This document shows positions 24,070-35,785 of a DNA stretch of 64,000 nt, piece by piece. How positions within the stretch are numbered: position 1 is the stretch's first letter; the number at the start of each line of letters is the position of its first letter. The notes below the pieces were generated by a model, which was not told where the DNA came from, did not search any database, and was given only the letters and a program-made list of their open reading frames with translations. This stretch comes from Ochotona curzoniae (Eukaryota > Chordata > Mammalia > Lagomorpha > Ochotonidae): assembly GCF_017591425.1 (NCBI RefSeq), contig NW_024467120.1, forward strand, positions 12,118,746 through 12,182,745, written 5' to 3'. A program made the translations under genes and the position numbers.

Positions 24070-24148
24070 TTCCCATCCAAGTACTAACCAGGCCCAACCC
24101 TGCTTAGCTGACGAGATCAGGTGCATTCAGGGTGGTATGGCCGTAGAC
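24070..24148 (-). pseudogene. 5S rRNA retropseudogene
   Basis: On the minus strand this opens GTCTACGGCCATACCACCCT, the 5' end of vertebrate 5S rRNA. It continues through GATCTCGTC and AGCTAAGCAGGGTTGGGCC to TACTTGGATGGGA. About 11 internal bases (around GATCTCGGAAG) and the last 20 or so bases of the 121-nt RNA are missing, so it cannot make a functional 5S. A perfect 14-bp direct repeat, TCAACCCTCTTAGT, lies at 24056-24069 and 24149-24162, the mark of LINE-mediated insertion. It sits in the PGBD1 5' intron in antisense orientation. Confidence 0.92.
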
Positions 24149-24344
24149 TCAACCCTCTTAGTATTCAAGAAATACTTTCATTCGGTTTTCCAGTAGAAGA
24201 GGCAAGCAGTCTCAGCCCAGGGTTTTGAAGCTTCTGTAGTTTACATATTACTGATTTATTATGCCTCGGATCTGTATTTGGGAAAATATTTCTGGAAGCA
24301 TAGACCTTAAATAAGTGAACCTTTTTCTAGCCTCTAAACTCAAC

Positions 24345-24740
24345 ATGTATGAAGCTTTACCGGGGTCTGCTCCTGAAAATGAAGATGGCCTCATGAAAGT
24401 GAAGGTGGAAGATCCTGCCTGGGAGCAGGTATACAGAACACAGGAGAGCAGCTGTCATTCCCAGGAGCTTTGCCGCCTACGCTTCCGGCAGTTCTGCTAC
24501 CAGGAAGCACCTAGTCCCCGGGAGGCTATGGCACAACTCCGAGAACTTTGCCATCAATGGCTGAGACCAGAGATACACACAAAAGAGCAGATCCTGGAGC
24601 TGCTGGTGCTGGAGCAGTTCCTGAGCATCCTGCCTGAGGAGCTGCAGGCCTGGATGCAGATGTGTCCTCTGCAGAGCGGGGAGGAGGCCGTGACCATGCT
24701 GGAGAATCTTGCGACAGGATGTGGAGACATGGGACAGCAG
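24345..24740 (+). CDS. PGBD1: PGBD1 coding exon 1 (SCAN)
   Basis: The acceptor CTTTTTCTAG ends at 24330. The ATG chosen at 24345 (MYEALPG) matches human; an ATG at 24315 lies upstream of the acceptor and is intronic. SCAN core motif [13 protein letters not shown] is present. It ends phase 0 at CAG, followed by donor GTGGGA at 24741, a weak but usable site. Confidence 0.92.
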
Positions 24741-27700
24741 GTGGGATGAGAATGTATGAGAGTGTGTGGAGATTAGCTTTTTATTTAGAGATAGTTTGCA
24801 ATGTATAGAAGTGTTGGGAGCAAAATGCAAAGAATTGTTTTCACCCACATTCACCAGTTGTTAACATTTTTTTTTTCATGCTATGTATCATTACCTTGCC
24901 CTGTGCATACTATTTTTGAATTGAGTGCATTGTCCCAATAGTGTTCTTTATGGCGTTAATTCTGCTGATCCAGATATAAGCCAGCACTACACATCGCATT
25001 TAGTTGTATGAACCTGATGCCTTCCTTTGTCATGCCACTGATGCTTCTGAAAGATGTATTCCCACTTCACTGGAGACTTTGCCCTTCAATTTCAGCTTGT
25101 CTTATATATTTCATCATGATAAGACCCAGCTTGTGCATTTTGTCTGGCACGTCATAGAGCTGATGTGTCTTCCTTAGCCCATCACTCTAGAGGCATACAA
25201 CAATAGCTTACGCCACTAGTGGTGTGTTTGCAGTGGTATTAGTCAAATCTCTCCGCTAGCAAATTACCATTTTCCTTCTCATACTGAATATTTTTTTTAA
25301 AGATTTGTTTTATTTTTATTACAAAGTCAGATATACAGAGAGGAGGAGAGATAGACAGCAAAATCTTCCATCCAATGATTCTCTCTCCAAGTGACAACAG
25401 ATGGTGCTGTGCCAATCCGAAGCCAGGAGCCAGGAACTTCCTCCAGGTCTCCCACAAGGGTGCAGGGTCCCAAGGCTTTGGGCCGTCCTTGACTGCTTTC
25501 CCAGGTCACAAGCAGGGAGCTGGATGGGAAGTGGGGGCCACCAGGATTAGAACTGGCGCCCATATGGGATCCCAGCGCATTCAAGGCGAGGACTTTAGCC
25601 ACTAGGCCAAGCCACCAGGCCCATACTAAGTAATTTTTTTTTAAGATTTGTTTTCATTGCAAATTCAGATACACAAAGAGGAGGAGACACAGAGAGGAAA
25701 ACCTTCTATCCATTGATTAACTCTCCATGTGGCCGCAGTGGCCAGTGCTGCGCCGATCTGAAGCCAGGAACCTGGATCCTCCTCCTGGTCTCTTTCACGG
25801 GTGCAGGGTCCCAAGGCTTTGGACCATCCTCGACTTCTTTCCCAGGCCACAAGCAGGGAGCTGGATGGGAAGCAGGGCTGCCGGGATTAGAACTGGAGCC
25901 CATATGGGGTCCCGGAGTGTGAAAAATGAGGACTTTAGCCGCTCATCTACTGCGCTGGACCCATACTAAGCAATTTTTGAGAGACATTTGGAGACTGTGT
26001 ATCTATTCATACACATCCTAGTTTATCATCCAGATGCCATTTTATTTATTTATTTTTATTGGAAAGGCAAATTTACAGAGAGAAGAGAGAGAGAGAAAGA
26101 TCTCCCATCCGCTCTTTTACTCCCAAAATGGCAGCAATGGCCGGAGCTTAGCTGAGCTGAAGCTGGGGAGCCAGGATCCTCTTCCGGGTCTCCCATGTGG
26201 GTGCAGGGTCCCAAGGCTTTGGGCCATCCCTGACTGCTTTCTAAGGCCACAAGCAGGGAGCTGGATGGGAAGTAGAGCAGCTGGGACACAAACCACACCG
26301 AAATGGGATCCTGACATTTGCAAGGACAAGTTTTAACTAGCTGTGCCATCACAGTGGATCCAATCCATCTGTTTTTGTGCCTCTCTGAGTGGGGATCCTG
26401 CGTATTCATCTGCCTGGTTTGCTGCAGCAGCCCTGACATGTACAGGAGGGTCTGGCTCTCCGTGGATATGAGGCCATATCCACTGATTAAATGTCCCACC
26501 TGCAGCTTCTTTAAAGTTTGTGGTCATCCCTAACATCTGTCCAGTCCAGTTCCCCCTGGAATGCCTTTTCAAGGTGAATTTTTCATCTCCAGGCCTCTTT
26601 CTACGTTCAAGGCCAGAACATGCACCTCGTGGTGGCAGACTGTCAAGGAACCTTTCTGGAGTCTCAGCATCTCCAGCTCCTGCCTGATGGGACCCCCCTG
26701 AAGTGTGAGCCTCCACATCTTCCCCAAGAAGTGAGTGGTGAGTGCCAGAGGGCGAGCCTGGTGAGCATGCGGGCACCAGGCACCAAGAGATGCCTGTCTT
26801 TTTTTTTACGATTTATTTTTATTTGAAAGGCAGATTTATAGAGAGGAGAGACAGAGAAAATGAGAGAGATGGAGAGAGAGGGCTTTCATTCGCTTGTTCA
26901 CTCCTCACATGGCCACAGCGGCTGGAGCTAGACCGGAGGTGGGCCAGACAGAAGCCAGGAGCCATGAGCTTCATCCAGGTTTCCCAGTACAGGAGCCTAA
27001 ATCCCTGGGGCATCTTCCACTGCTTTTCAAGTTCATTAGCAAGGAGTTTGGTTGGAAGTACAGCAGCTAGGACTCCAGCTGGTACCCATATGGGATGCCA
27101 GCCCTGTAGGTGGAGACTTAACTTTTTTTTTTTTTTAAAAGCTTTATTTATTGGAAAGGCAGACATACAGAGAGGAGGAGAGACAAAAAGGCAGATCGTC
27201 CGTCCGATGAGTCACTCCCCAAGTGAGTGCAACAGCCGATGCTATGCCGATCCAAAGCCAGGATCCAGGAGCCTCTTCCAGGTCTCCCACACGGGTGCAG
27301 GGTCCCAAAGCTTTGGGCCGTCCTCGACTGCTTTCCTGGGCCACAGGCAGGCAGCTGGATGTGAGGTGGAGCTGCCAGGATTAGAACCGGCGCCCATATG
27401 GGATCCCGGGCTTGCAAGGCGAGGACCTTTAACCACTTGCGCCACCGTGCCGGGCCCAGGTCCCTCTTTTTAACCATAGAAGTTTTCTTTCCCAAGAACA
27501 GTATTGGCTATGTTGAATTTTCTTTACATGTGCTCTGCCCTCTAGGGCCCTCTCCCCAGCTAAACTTGTGCGCCCTGTTGATTTTTCTTACCATCCTCTT
27601 ATACTCTACCACATTTTGTAGACTTCCTGAAACTACCCTTGATATATCTTGATTTTTCGCTTCAGTTTACTGCAGAGGTTTTTCTTTTTATTTTTAAAAA

Positions 27701-30700
27701 TATATTTATTTTTATTTGAAAGGCAGATTTACAGAGAGAGAGAGCTTCCAGATATTGGTTCACTCCCCAAATGGCCACAATGGCCAGAGCTGGGTCAATG
27801 TGAAGCCGTAAGCCAAGAGCTTCCTCTGGATCTTCCACATGGTGGAAGAGGCCCAAGAGGATTTGAGCCATCGGCCAATGCTTTTCCAGATCATAAACAC
27901 GGAACTGGATTAGAAGTGGGGCAGCTGAGACTTGAATTGGCTCCCATCTGTGATGCTGACACTTCAGGTGGAAGATGTATTTGCTCTGTCACCACACCAG
28001 CCCCAAGGGTTTTTTTTTTTCCCCTATAATCATGGTAACAGGTAACATATCAATAACTGATGTATTATTATAGATGAAGAAGTTGTAACTAAAGATGGAT
28101 TGACTAATGTGAATCAAGACACTTCCAAAGAAATGGAACAAAGTGGAAAGACTTCAGCAATACACAATAGGTGAGTGTTCTGGTTCTGAGTGGATCAAAT
28201 TGTATATCTAAGAATAAATTAGAATGAAACTAGGGAAACTAATTAGTCAAAAGTGTGTCTCTCTGGAATAATGCAGGGCAACTTCCACCTTCATTTCTCT
28301 GACCATAGAAGACAGATGCCAATATAGGTAATTAAACAAAACCTTCTGTTAGCACGTGCTTACTTCTGAGAACCTTGTTCTGACCCAGTGTGTCCCACTT
28401 GATCGTTCTTCCTTGGGCATCCTTATGTTTTTCTGGAGCTGTAGATAAGCCAAACCTGTGATGATTTACATGTGAGGGATGTCTATAGGTGAGGCTGCCA
28501 TGAGAGTTAGAAAAGAAGTACCAGAACTGGAAGAGGACTTATGGAGCCAGGTGGGGTACTTGCAACCTCTGTTAAAACTGAGCAAGAAATAGTTCAAAAA
28601 GAGAAAAAGAAGGAAAAATTAATGATAGTAGTAATTCTTCTTAAATGTGAGTTGTGGGAATGAGATACTCCTAAAGCAGAAACCTGGGGAGCAAATCCCA
28701 GGCCAGCGAGGCTGCTCTCTCCTTAGAGACGTAAGAGGAGAAAGCAAACAGGTGGGATAATTAAGTGGAGGTTTTCCTCATGGTCATTTATTCATTAATT
28801 AAGGAAGTAGGGAAATGAATTTCAGCTAAAATAGAAACGTTAAAAGAGGTAAAATTTTCAGTATTCTGGTGAGGACTGAGCCAGGCCCTGTCACCAAAAG
28901 ATAAAATATAATATTCGGGGACCTAGTATAGAGTTATAACTGAAGAATAGCAATGTGCTGTGATGTCTGTCTTGTGCGTTTAGTATTAGGTTGCTGAAAC
29001 CATGTCTCAATGCCTTTAGGAATAATCTTCAGAAAGCCTGAAGTCAGGACACTCCAGATTTGTGCAGCAGCCTAGGCATGATGTGAAAGATGTAGCCCAC
29101 TCCAGATCTGTACATCTCTTTTAGTCTCCCACCCTACTTCCTTACCTCACTCTTTTTCCCATTTCACTCACCAGATTGTCTTAATGCACTGTAGCTCTTG
29201 GAGTGTAGAGTTCAGCCATGGAAAGGCCCAGTGTCAGACAGGAGTTAAAGACTGCTGCCAAAGTTGAGACTGTCAAGGGACTCTTAAGATAAATGAGTTG
29301 AATATGGTAGAAAATTGAAGACACCCAGAATGCTAAATGCTTTAGAGAATAAATGTATGTAGTATAAGTTATATTAAAATAAATGCTTCTTACGACTGTC
29401 CCTCCTGCCATGTCTCTTGAAACTAGATTAATGTACTGATAAAACACTGGTGAATGAAATGCACATGCGTAGAATTTAAAAAAAAATTAGCTTACTTTCT
29501 TTCACACCTCATATAAATCAGTTCAATGAATTTGAGTTCCTTTTCTTGTTTTTCCCCAGAGAAATATGGCTACAAGATGAACGTAGAGGTAGGAGAGGCT
29601 AATTCCTCCGTGTTTACAAATTCCGTGAAAAGTGTGAGGAGACCTGATAAATAGCATCTTCCTTCCTTATCCAAATACAGACACAATTGACAGGGACCCA
29701 GGGGTGCAACAGATGATTCTGGAAGCCTCAACTTTATTATTGACAGAAATAAGACTGGGTAACATGCCTCAGAGATAGAGCTAAACAGGCTTGTGCTGGC
29801 AGAAAGGAGTGAAGCAGATCTCTTACTGCATAGAGCAAAAAGGAACATGCAGTGTTTGCCTCCTGTTCTCCCGAGGACAGGGGCTGGAGCTGCACCCAGG
29901 AGGTCCAGTTTTTTCCTACCAGATTGACAATTAGCTATGAAATGAGGAGTGGGTGAAAAGTGGGAAAGGCCAATTTCATTGTACCTGAAATCCTCCCTAA
30001 AGAATTTTGAAGGGTGAGAAGTAACTAACCCCCTTGCCCTCTACCTCCCCTGCTTTGGGTTAAAAGATGTCTGCTTTTGATTTGTCATCGATGAGAGGAG
30101 ACTGAAGGCTCGTGCAGCATGTATTCTTTTTGCTTTCCAGAGATTGTGCACCTCACCTGCCTTGTAGTATTGCCGCCCCCACTGAAAGGACAGTGTCTCA
30201 CTTGAACACACTGAAAGCCCGCCTCCCACGTGACTCGTGGGCCCGGATGCACATTGCGTCCCTGCAGTATGCTGCGGGAGACATTACCCGAAAAGGGAGG
30301 AAAAAGGACAAAGCTCGAGTGAGTGAGTTACTGCAAGGACTTGCCTTTTCTGATGACTCAGAAGTGGAGGAGGACAATGAGCCCGAGACCCAGCCTGCTG
30401 AAAAGAAGTTCAAGGTGTCTGGTATGCCAGAGAACTGGACTAAGAGAGATATTAAACCCAACTTTCCAAGCTGGTCAGGATTCGATTCTGGTCTGTTAAA
30501 TCTCAAGAGTGAAAAGTTGAACCCGGTAGAGCTTTTTGAATTGTTTTTTGATGATGAAACATTCAATTTGATTGTCAACGAGACCAATAATTATGCTTCT
30601 CAAAAAAATGTCAACTTGGAAGTCACAGTTCAGGAAATGAGGTGTGTTTTTGGTGTGCTACTTTGGAGTGGGTTTGTTAGGAGGCCCAGAAGGGAAATGT

Positions 30701-31695
30701 ATTGGGAAGTGTCTGATGCTGATCAGAACCTGGTTAGAAACGCCATTCAGAGGGATAGATTTGAATTGATTTTCTCATACTTGCATTTTGCAGATAACAG
30801 CCATCTAGATCAGAAAGATAAATTTTCAGAATTAAGGCCTCTCATAAAGCAAATGAATAAAAATTTCCTCTTGTATGCTCCCCTAGAAGAATACTACAGC
30901 TTTGATAAATCAATGTGTGAATGCATTGATAGTGATCAATTCCTGAATGGAAAGCCTCTTAGAATAGGCTATAGAATTTGGTGTGGTACAACCACTCAGG
31001 GCTATCTGGTTTGGTTTGAGCCCTATCAAGAAGAATCAACTGTGGAGGCAGATAAAGACTGTGACCTTGGGCTAGGTGGAAACCTAGTAATGAATTTTGC
31101 TGATGTTCTTTTGGAGAAGGGACAGTATCCCTATCACCTGTGTTTTGATAGCTTCTTCACAAGTGTCAAACTAATGTCAGCTTTGAAGAAAAAAGGGGTG
31201 AAGGCGACGGGAGCAATTTATGACAACAGAACTGAAAAATGTCCACTGATGAAAACAGAACGCATGAGAAAAACGAAGAAGGGGCATTTTGATTTTCGAG
31301 TGGAAGAAAACGAGGAGATAATTTTGTGCCGTTGGCATGGTGATGATGTTATCAGTCTGTGCTCCAATGCTGTCGGCATAGAGCCTGTTGGTGAGATAAG
31401 CTGTTTTGCTGATGATAAAGAGATCTCTCAGGTGTGTCAGCCATCCATTGTGAAATTGTTTGATGAATGCAGAAAAGGTGTAGCTCAAATGGATCAAATT
31501 ATTTCCAAATATAGGGTAAGAATAAGAAGCAAGAAGTGGTACTCAATTTTGGTGAGCTACATGATTGATGTGGCTGTGAACAACGCATGGCAGTTACACA
31601 GAGCCTGTAATCCTGGTGCCCCTCTTGACCTACTGGATTTTCGAAGATGTGTCGCCCATTTCTACTTGGGACATGACACTACTGTTCCAGATTAA
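24345..31695 (+). CDS. PGBD1: PGBD1: SCAN domain fused to a domesticated piggyBac transposase, whole coding span
   Basis: Coding exons 24345-24740, 26593-26737, 28074-28170 and 30141-31695 join in frame to 730 codons; the human protein I remember has about 809. Order: SCAN (about residues 38-120), a low-conservation linker, then a DDE_Tnp_1_7 piggyBac transposase core to the C-terminus. The three catalytic aspartates of piggyBac appear to be kept at D468 (FDKSM), D549 (CFDSFF) and D664 (MDQII). The C-terminal cysteine-rich finger of active piggyBac enzymes is absent, and no terminal inverted repeats flank the gene, as expected for a captured host gene. Human PGBD1 is a nuclear DNA-binding protein studied in neural progenitors; cleavage activity has not been shown, to my knowledge. 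Oddity: about 79 residues with a KRAB-like remnant are missing between exons 2 and 3. Confidence 0.93.
25293..25621 (-). repeat. C-type SINE in PGBD1 intron
   Basis: Reverse copy ending CCACCAGGCC, abutting the next reverse copy. Confidence 0.88.
25637..25961 (-). repeat. C-type SINE in PGBD1 intron
   Basis: A target duplication with one change (CCATACTAAGTAATTTTT on the left, CCATACTAAGCAATTTTT on the right) shows it landed beside the previous SINE. Confidence 0.9.
26039..26362 (-). repeat. C-type SINE in PGBD1 intron
   Basis: A diverged reverse copy about 230 bases upstream of PGBD1 exon 2. Confidence 0.8.
26593..26737 (+). CDS. PGBD1: PGBD1 coding exon 2
   Basis: The acceptor is CATCTCCAG (26584-26592). 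It reads a linker containing YVQGQNMH and [13 protein letters not shown], colinear with human PGBD1. The best donor is GTGAGT at 26738, leaving one base in phase 1. A second GTGAGT at 26731 (phase 0) and GTGAGC at 26761 (phase 0) are alternatives, but only 26738 keeps frame with the next exon. Confidence 0.8.
26806..27118 (-). repeat. Diverged C-type SINE just after PGBD1 exon 2
   Basis: Reverse copy of an older type. It begins where the human exon would continue, and its left edge follows a decayed exon-like stretch (26738-26800). Confidence 0.75.
27129..27458 (-). repeat. C-type SINE, young copy
   Basis: Near-consensus reverse copy, head GCCACCGTGCCGGGCCC. It sits directly against the preceding SINE and gives a spurious 115-codon minus frame. 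Confidence 0.9.
27697..28004 (-). repeat. Diverged C-type SINE before PGBD1 exon 3
   Basis: Older reverse copy ending about 70 bases before the exon 3 acceptor. Confidence 0.7.
28074..28170 (+). CDS. PGBD1: PGBD1 coding exon 3
   Basis: A 97-nt exon: acceptor ATTATTATAG, donor GTGAGT at 28171, entering phase 1 and leaving phase 2. It reads EEVVTKD...SKEMEQSGK, matching the acidic segment just before the transposase in human PGBD1. Confidence 0.87.
28171..30140 (+). other. PGBD1 last intron
   Basis: SINE-free, AT-rich intron of about 2 kb. I see no exon I can support; a short exon-like stretch near 29,561-29,589 is discussed under rejected items. Confidence 0.55.
30141..31695 (+). CDS. PGBD1: PGBD1 coding exon 4 (piggyBac transposase domain)
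   Basis: The acceptor TTGCTTTCCAG ends at 30140. The exon takes two bases from exon 3 to make AGA, then reads DCAPHLP and the whole transposase core without interruption to TAA at 31695. An in-frame ATG at 30112 lies in the intron. Landmarks: the basic-acidic segment [16 protein letters not shown], the start of the core at [10 protein letters not shown], and the final [11 protein letters not shown]. The frame is intact over about 520 residues. Confidence 0.96.
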
Positions 31696-32102
31696 GGCAC
31701 ATAAAATGAAGAAAACATAATGGGCCTTAACAAGACACAGAAAAATTTTAACTACACGTTAGATCGTATTCCTCCAAAGAAAATCTGGTGTATATAATCA
31801 AAGTAATCAAGTAGTATTTTTAAATCAGATGTTTATATAGCGTTTCAAATACTGTTATAAAAATTCCCGTGAAAATGTTGAACTCCAGTGGTACCTTTCT
31901 CTGTCTAATTTTGTGTTAAGTGTGGAAAATCATTTATATGTTAAATTACTTTGTGCAGTAAAGGAATGAAATCCTTCTTCCTTAAAAACATTTTTCTCTA
32001 GAAAATGCCATTTAAAAAATGCAGGCAGTGTCAGTAAGCATAGAATGGCACTAAATCCAGAGTTCAAAATAGAAACAGAATCTATAAGGAAATAATGATT
32101 TA

Positions 32103-32108
32103 AATAAA
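32103..32108 (+). other. PGBD1: Candidate PGBD1 poly(A) signal
   Basis: AATAAA about 400 bases after the stop codon; other A-rich hexamers nearby make the choice uncertain. Confidence 0.35.
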
Positions 32109-33382
32109 ACTTGGGTGATGAGAGACTAAAGATCCCAACATTGGAGATAAAACTGTGTCAGATATTGAGAAGGGTGAGAAGAGCCTGACATGAATCTTGA
32201 GTAGAGAACTGTGGAGAAAAAAATCCAGAGGCAAAGCAGTGCCTTTGGATAGTTATATACAAAAGGTAGGTCCTACTAGGTCTGTGTGAGTTAGCAGCAA
32301 AAGTAAAAAAAAAAAAAAGTGAAGAATGAGCAAAACAAAGCAAAAGAGATTACAAGAGTCATCATGAGAAGAAGGCATAACATGTTGACAACATAGCACT
32401 GTTGAGCTCCCTAAGGAGATGAGTGAATGGGTCTGTATTAAGGGTCATTAGTGATAAATAATCCAATGAGAAATGGAAAAAGTAAACTGTATCAATCACA
32501 GCTCCTTAGTGTTTAAGTCAGGTATTAATTTGGAGGGTAAAGAGAAGACTTAACTCCTGTGGTCATAACCACAATCTGATTGACTTTCAAATCCTGCCAT
32601 TTATGGTCCTCTTCCTGGCAAAAAGGCATCTGATCAGGCTTGAATTTTTTTTTTATCTGTGTTATTTCATGCTTGAATTTTTGACATGCACAGATTGTGC
32701 AGTACATGGATAGATTCATATATTCTGCACAATGTGCTCAAGGGAAATATTATTTTCTAGAATCGGTCTGTTATTTATTGTCACTAAAATGGGTTGGTTG
32801 CTACTTTGAAGTTATTGTTTGGTACCTATAAGATTCTGTGTACAACAACAAAAAGTCTACATACAAAAGTCACATTGCAACACCTTTATGATTGTGTAGG
32901 GCTACAGCCATAAAAATGGACAAGGTTCCCTGTAGATGTTTACCAAAAATGTGACCCTTGCTCCCAATATTGTACTGGACAACTATGGTACTTCTATCCA
33001 CACCACTTTGATGCGCCTATATACTGCTGCCTTGTATAGCAATTATTTCTTGTCTGGAATGTGTCCTTTACTAGACATAAACTTCCAGGAATTTTCTTGC
33101 AACCAAATGACCTGAAATTAATTTGGGATAGCTAGTATAACTTGCAAGTTGATGGGAAATTTTAGCTATGCAAATAAGTGCTCATTTAAGTACTTTAGAG
33201 TAATACTTTACCCCTTAATAGGGGGAAAATGCAGGATAATTTGGGATTGAGATGAAGACAAGTAGTGATGAGATTTTATTAGGCACATTTATGCATTAAA
33301 AGGGGCCCATTACAAGCAGGATTTAGTCTAGCAGTGAAGACATCTGCGTTAATTCTCAGTTCCAGTTTCCTTTCAGCCTTAT

Positions 33383-33540
33383 TGCCCTAGGAGGCAGCAG
33401 TGATGACTCAGTTCGGTTCCTGCTATGTATGTGGGAGAACTGGATTGCATTTCTGACTCAGGGCTTCAGCTACTGATGGCCGGTGAGAACTGAACCTGAT
33501 GATGGAGCTAACCTCTGCTTTTCAAATGTAAAATAAAAAA
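33383..33540 (+). repeat. Old SINE fragment
   Basis: CAGTGATGACTCAGTTCGG through ATGTGGGAGAACTGGATTGC to a terminal AATAAAAAAAG follows the family with heavy loss. Confidence 0.45.
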
Positions 33541-33888
33541 AGTAAGTTATCCTAACACTCTTATGGTTAGTTCTTAGGGATTCTTACAGTTGAGTCACTG
33601 CTGAGCCACTACAGATTTTACAAGACAGGACAAGCATGATAATCAAGTTTTTCTTGAATTCTCATATTCAGGGATCTAATCTTAGGAACTCCCATTGCGG
33701 GCCTTAATGAGGAATTCTATGATTATCAACAACTGGATGCAAAATTAATACTCTAGTTTGCCTTCTTGCTTAAGAATTTCAAAATAAGATCCAAGCTTAA
33801 ATGGAATCTTTCCCTCATTTTATAAATGTCTTTACTGTAATTCTGTCCTTTAGTACAGACATGGAAATTCTTGTTCATATGGAGTTAA

Positions 33889-34201
33889 TTTCTTTTTTAA
33901 TATTTCTTTTATTGTAAAGGCAAATTTGCAGAGAGACAAAGATCTTCCATTGCTGGGTCACTACCTAAATGGCTACAATGGCTGGAGTGGAGTCAATCTG
34001 AAGCCAGGAGCCAAGAGCTTCTGGGTCTCCCACACAGGTACAGGGTCCTAAGGTCTTGGGCCATCCTCTGTTCCCCACCCAGGCCATAAGCAGGGAGCTA
34101 GATGGGAAGTTGAGCAGCTGGGACACAAATGAACCAGTGTTCATGTGGGATATGGCATTTGCAGGTGGAAGATTTGCCTGTTGAACCATTGCACCAGCAC
34201 A
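33889..34201 (-). repeat. C-type SINE
   Basis: Reverse copy, moderately diverged, ending TTGCACCAGCAC. Confidence 0.75.
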
Positions 34202-35283
34202 AGAGAATTACCGTAGGAACCCAGTTGTGGCAAGCAGTCTCTATGATGTCTCCCAGTGATCTTACACAAGGCTTCATATAATCCAGGCCCTTCAAATAGA
34301 TTGCTTCCAACCAATCCTATGGTGATGCTTAGAAGATGACAGTGTTGAGGTAGTGAAATCTTAAAGAAATGAAGTCTCCTGGTTGGCTCACAGGGCTCCA
34401 TTCTCAACCTGGTAGGAGTGGATGAATTTCCTGAGATCCAGTTATTATAGAGAATGCATGACACCTCTCTGGTTTTTTGGCTCCTGTCTCAAAATATACA
34501 CTCTCCCTCTTGCATATACTCCCACCATGTTTTGATGTAGCTAAAATACTCCCTGGAGCCAAGCAGATACCTGCACCATGTTCTTTAACTTCTAGAACTG
34601 CGAGTTAAATAAAGACAAAACATTTGTGGGAAATGGGAATTAAAAGATTACTTTGGTGCAATTGTTTTTGAAGTCCATGTAATTTTTTCACAAGACAGTT
34701 TTTAATCTTATTTGAGAAGTCCTCATTATGCATGGGTTTCAAGCTTTTGCACCAAAAAGTTTATTTTTTAAATCCATCTGCATTAACTTTTTGAAGCACT
34801 GTAGAAGTTCCTTTAATTAGAAACTTATTCTTCTCATGAATTGTATTTTTCTAGTAATTAAAGAAAGGATGAGTTAATTAGGATATAATGTTTTTTCCAC
34901 CCATTAGGAGTTAATGGCTGGAGATATACCTCAGGAGCTATAAACATTACAAAAAGAAACCAGCCATTCCAGGGAGGCAGGGATGGAGAGATTATTCAAT
35001 GAGTACTAAGCTATAGTTAGGAACAAGGAGTTCTGGTGTGTAATTGCATAATAGATGACTATAATGATAACATTGTATATCTTTTTCTAGAGAAAAACAA
35101 GTGTTTTGAATGTTTTAGCTATAAGGTAATGAAAGATATTTGAAAAAAGATATGCATATCCATATTTAACATACAATGTATACATGTATTACAACATCAC
35201 GATATGCCTTAAATATATGTATAATTACTATGTATTAGTAAAAATTCTTTTTTTCAAAAAAGAAACTAGAATTTCTTTCTTAT

Positions 35284-35779
35284 GGAAAAAAACGGCAGTC
35301 ATGACAGTAGTCTTGCCAAAAAGGTGGAGCCTTGTTGGGGGTCTTGTTGGGGGTCCCTCTAGTGGGGACCTGGACTCAAGTTGTGACGTCCATGCGGAGA
35401 AGAACTTTGGGACACACGGAATGCAGAGATGAGATGAATCAGTGCACTGTTTTTTGAGTTTTTCTGGGGAATTTATACCAAATTTTTGCAAAACAAGCAG
35501 GCTGGTAAAAGTTAGAATTTAACTAAACAATAGCACACAAGCTACTCCAATGATAGATCCCTTGTGATCTGGGGAACAATCACCAGGCTCCAAGCTGCCG
35601 TATAATTACTGGAATTACTGGAACCAATACCAGTAAAGAAACAAATCCAAGTAGAAATGGAGTCTAACAGAACTTTGTATTCAGATACGTTCATGCCACA
35701 ATCTCCAAAGGAAGAGGGAGATGATAATGAAGACGCCTCACACCTCCCCAGGCACTCTGAGGACAAAGTGACCCAAAAT
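35284..35779 (-). other. Possible older LTR or ERV remnant at the retroviral insertion site
   Basis: Read on the minus strand, this flank has a TATAAATTCCCC box near 35,472, a downstream GTGCACTGATTCATC, and short unconnected frames. With the sequence after 39,996 it is the continuous target into which the young provirus inserted. The layout is suggestive of an older LTR but I cannot match it to a family, so this is a weak call. Confidence 0.3.
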
Positions 35780-35785
35780 CTCAGC
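35780..35785. repeat. ERV target-site duplication, left copy
   Basis: CTCAGC, identical to 39991-39996. Six bases is the size expected for betaretrovirus/IAP integration. Confidence 0.9.

Larger units (their letters stand above)
32110..35280. other. PGBD1 downstream region
   Basis: Mostly unique AT-rich sequence with two SINE copies (33,383-33,540 and 33,889-34,201). No gene or RNA gene is seen. Confidence 0.5.

Noticed and set aside
26742..27473. A 243-codon plus-strand frame after PGBD1 exon 2
   Set aside because: Nearly all of it is two reverse SINEs; the readable proline/glycine-rich peptide recurs in every SINE copy in the window.
29561..29589. A small exon-like stretch in the PGBD1 last intron (acceptor TTTCCCCAG, donor GTAGGA)
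   Set aside because: Nothing in the human protein corresponds, and exons 3 and 4 already join in frame without it.
30112..31695. PGBD1 as a mobile piggyBac transposon
   Set aside because: No TTAA-flanked terminal inverted repeats, a SCAN exon and introns are attached, and the position is syntenic with human: a domesticated host gene.
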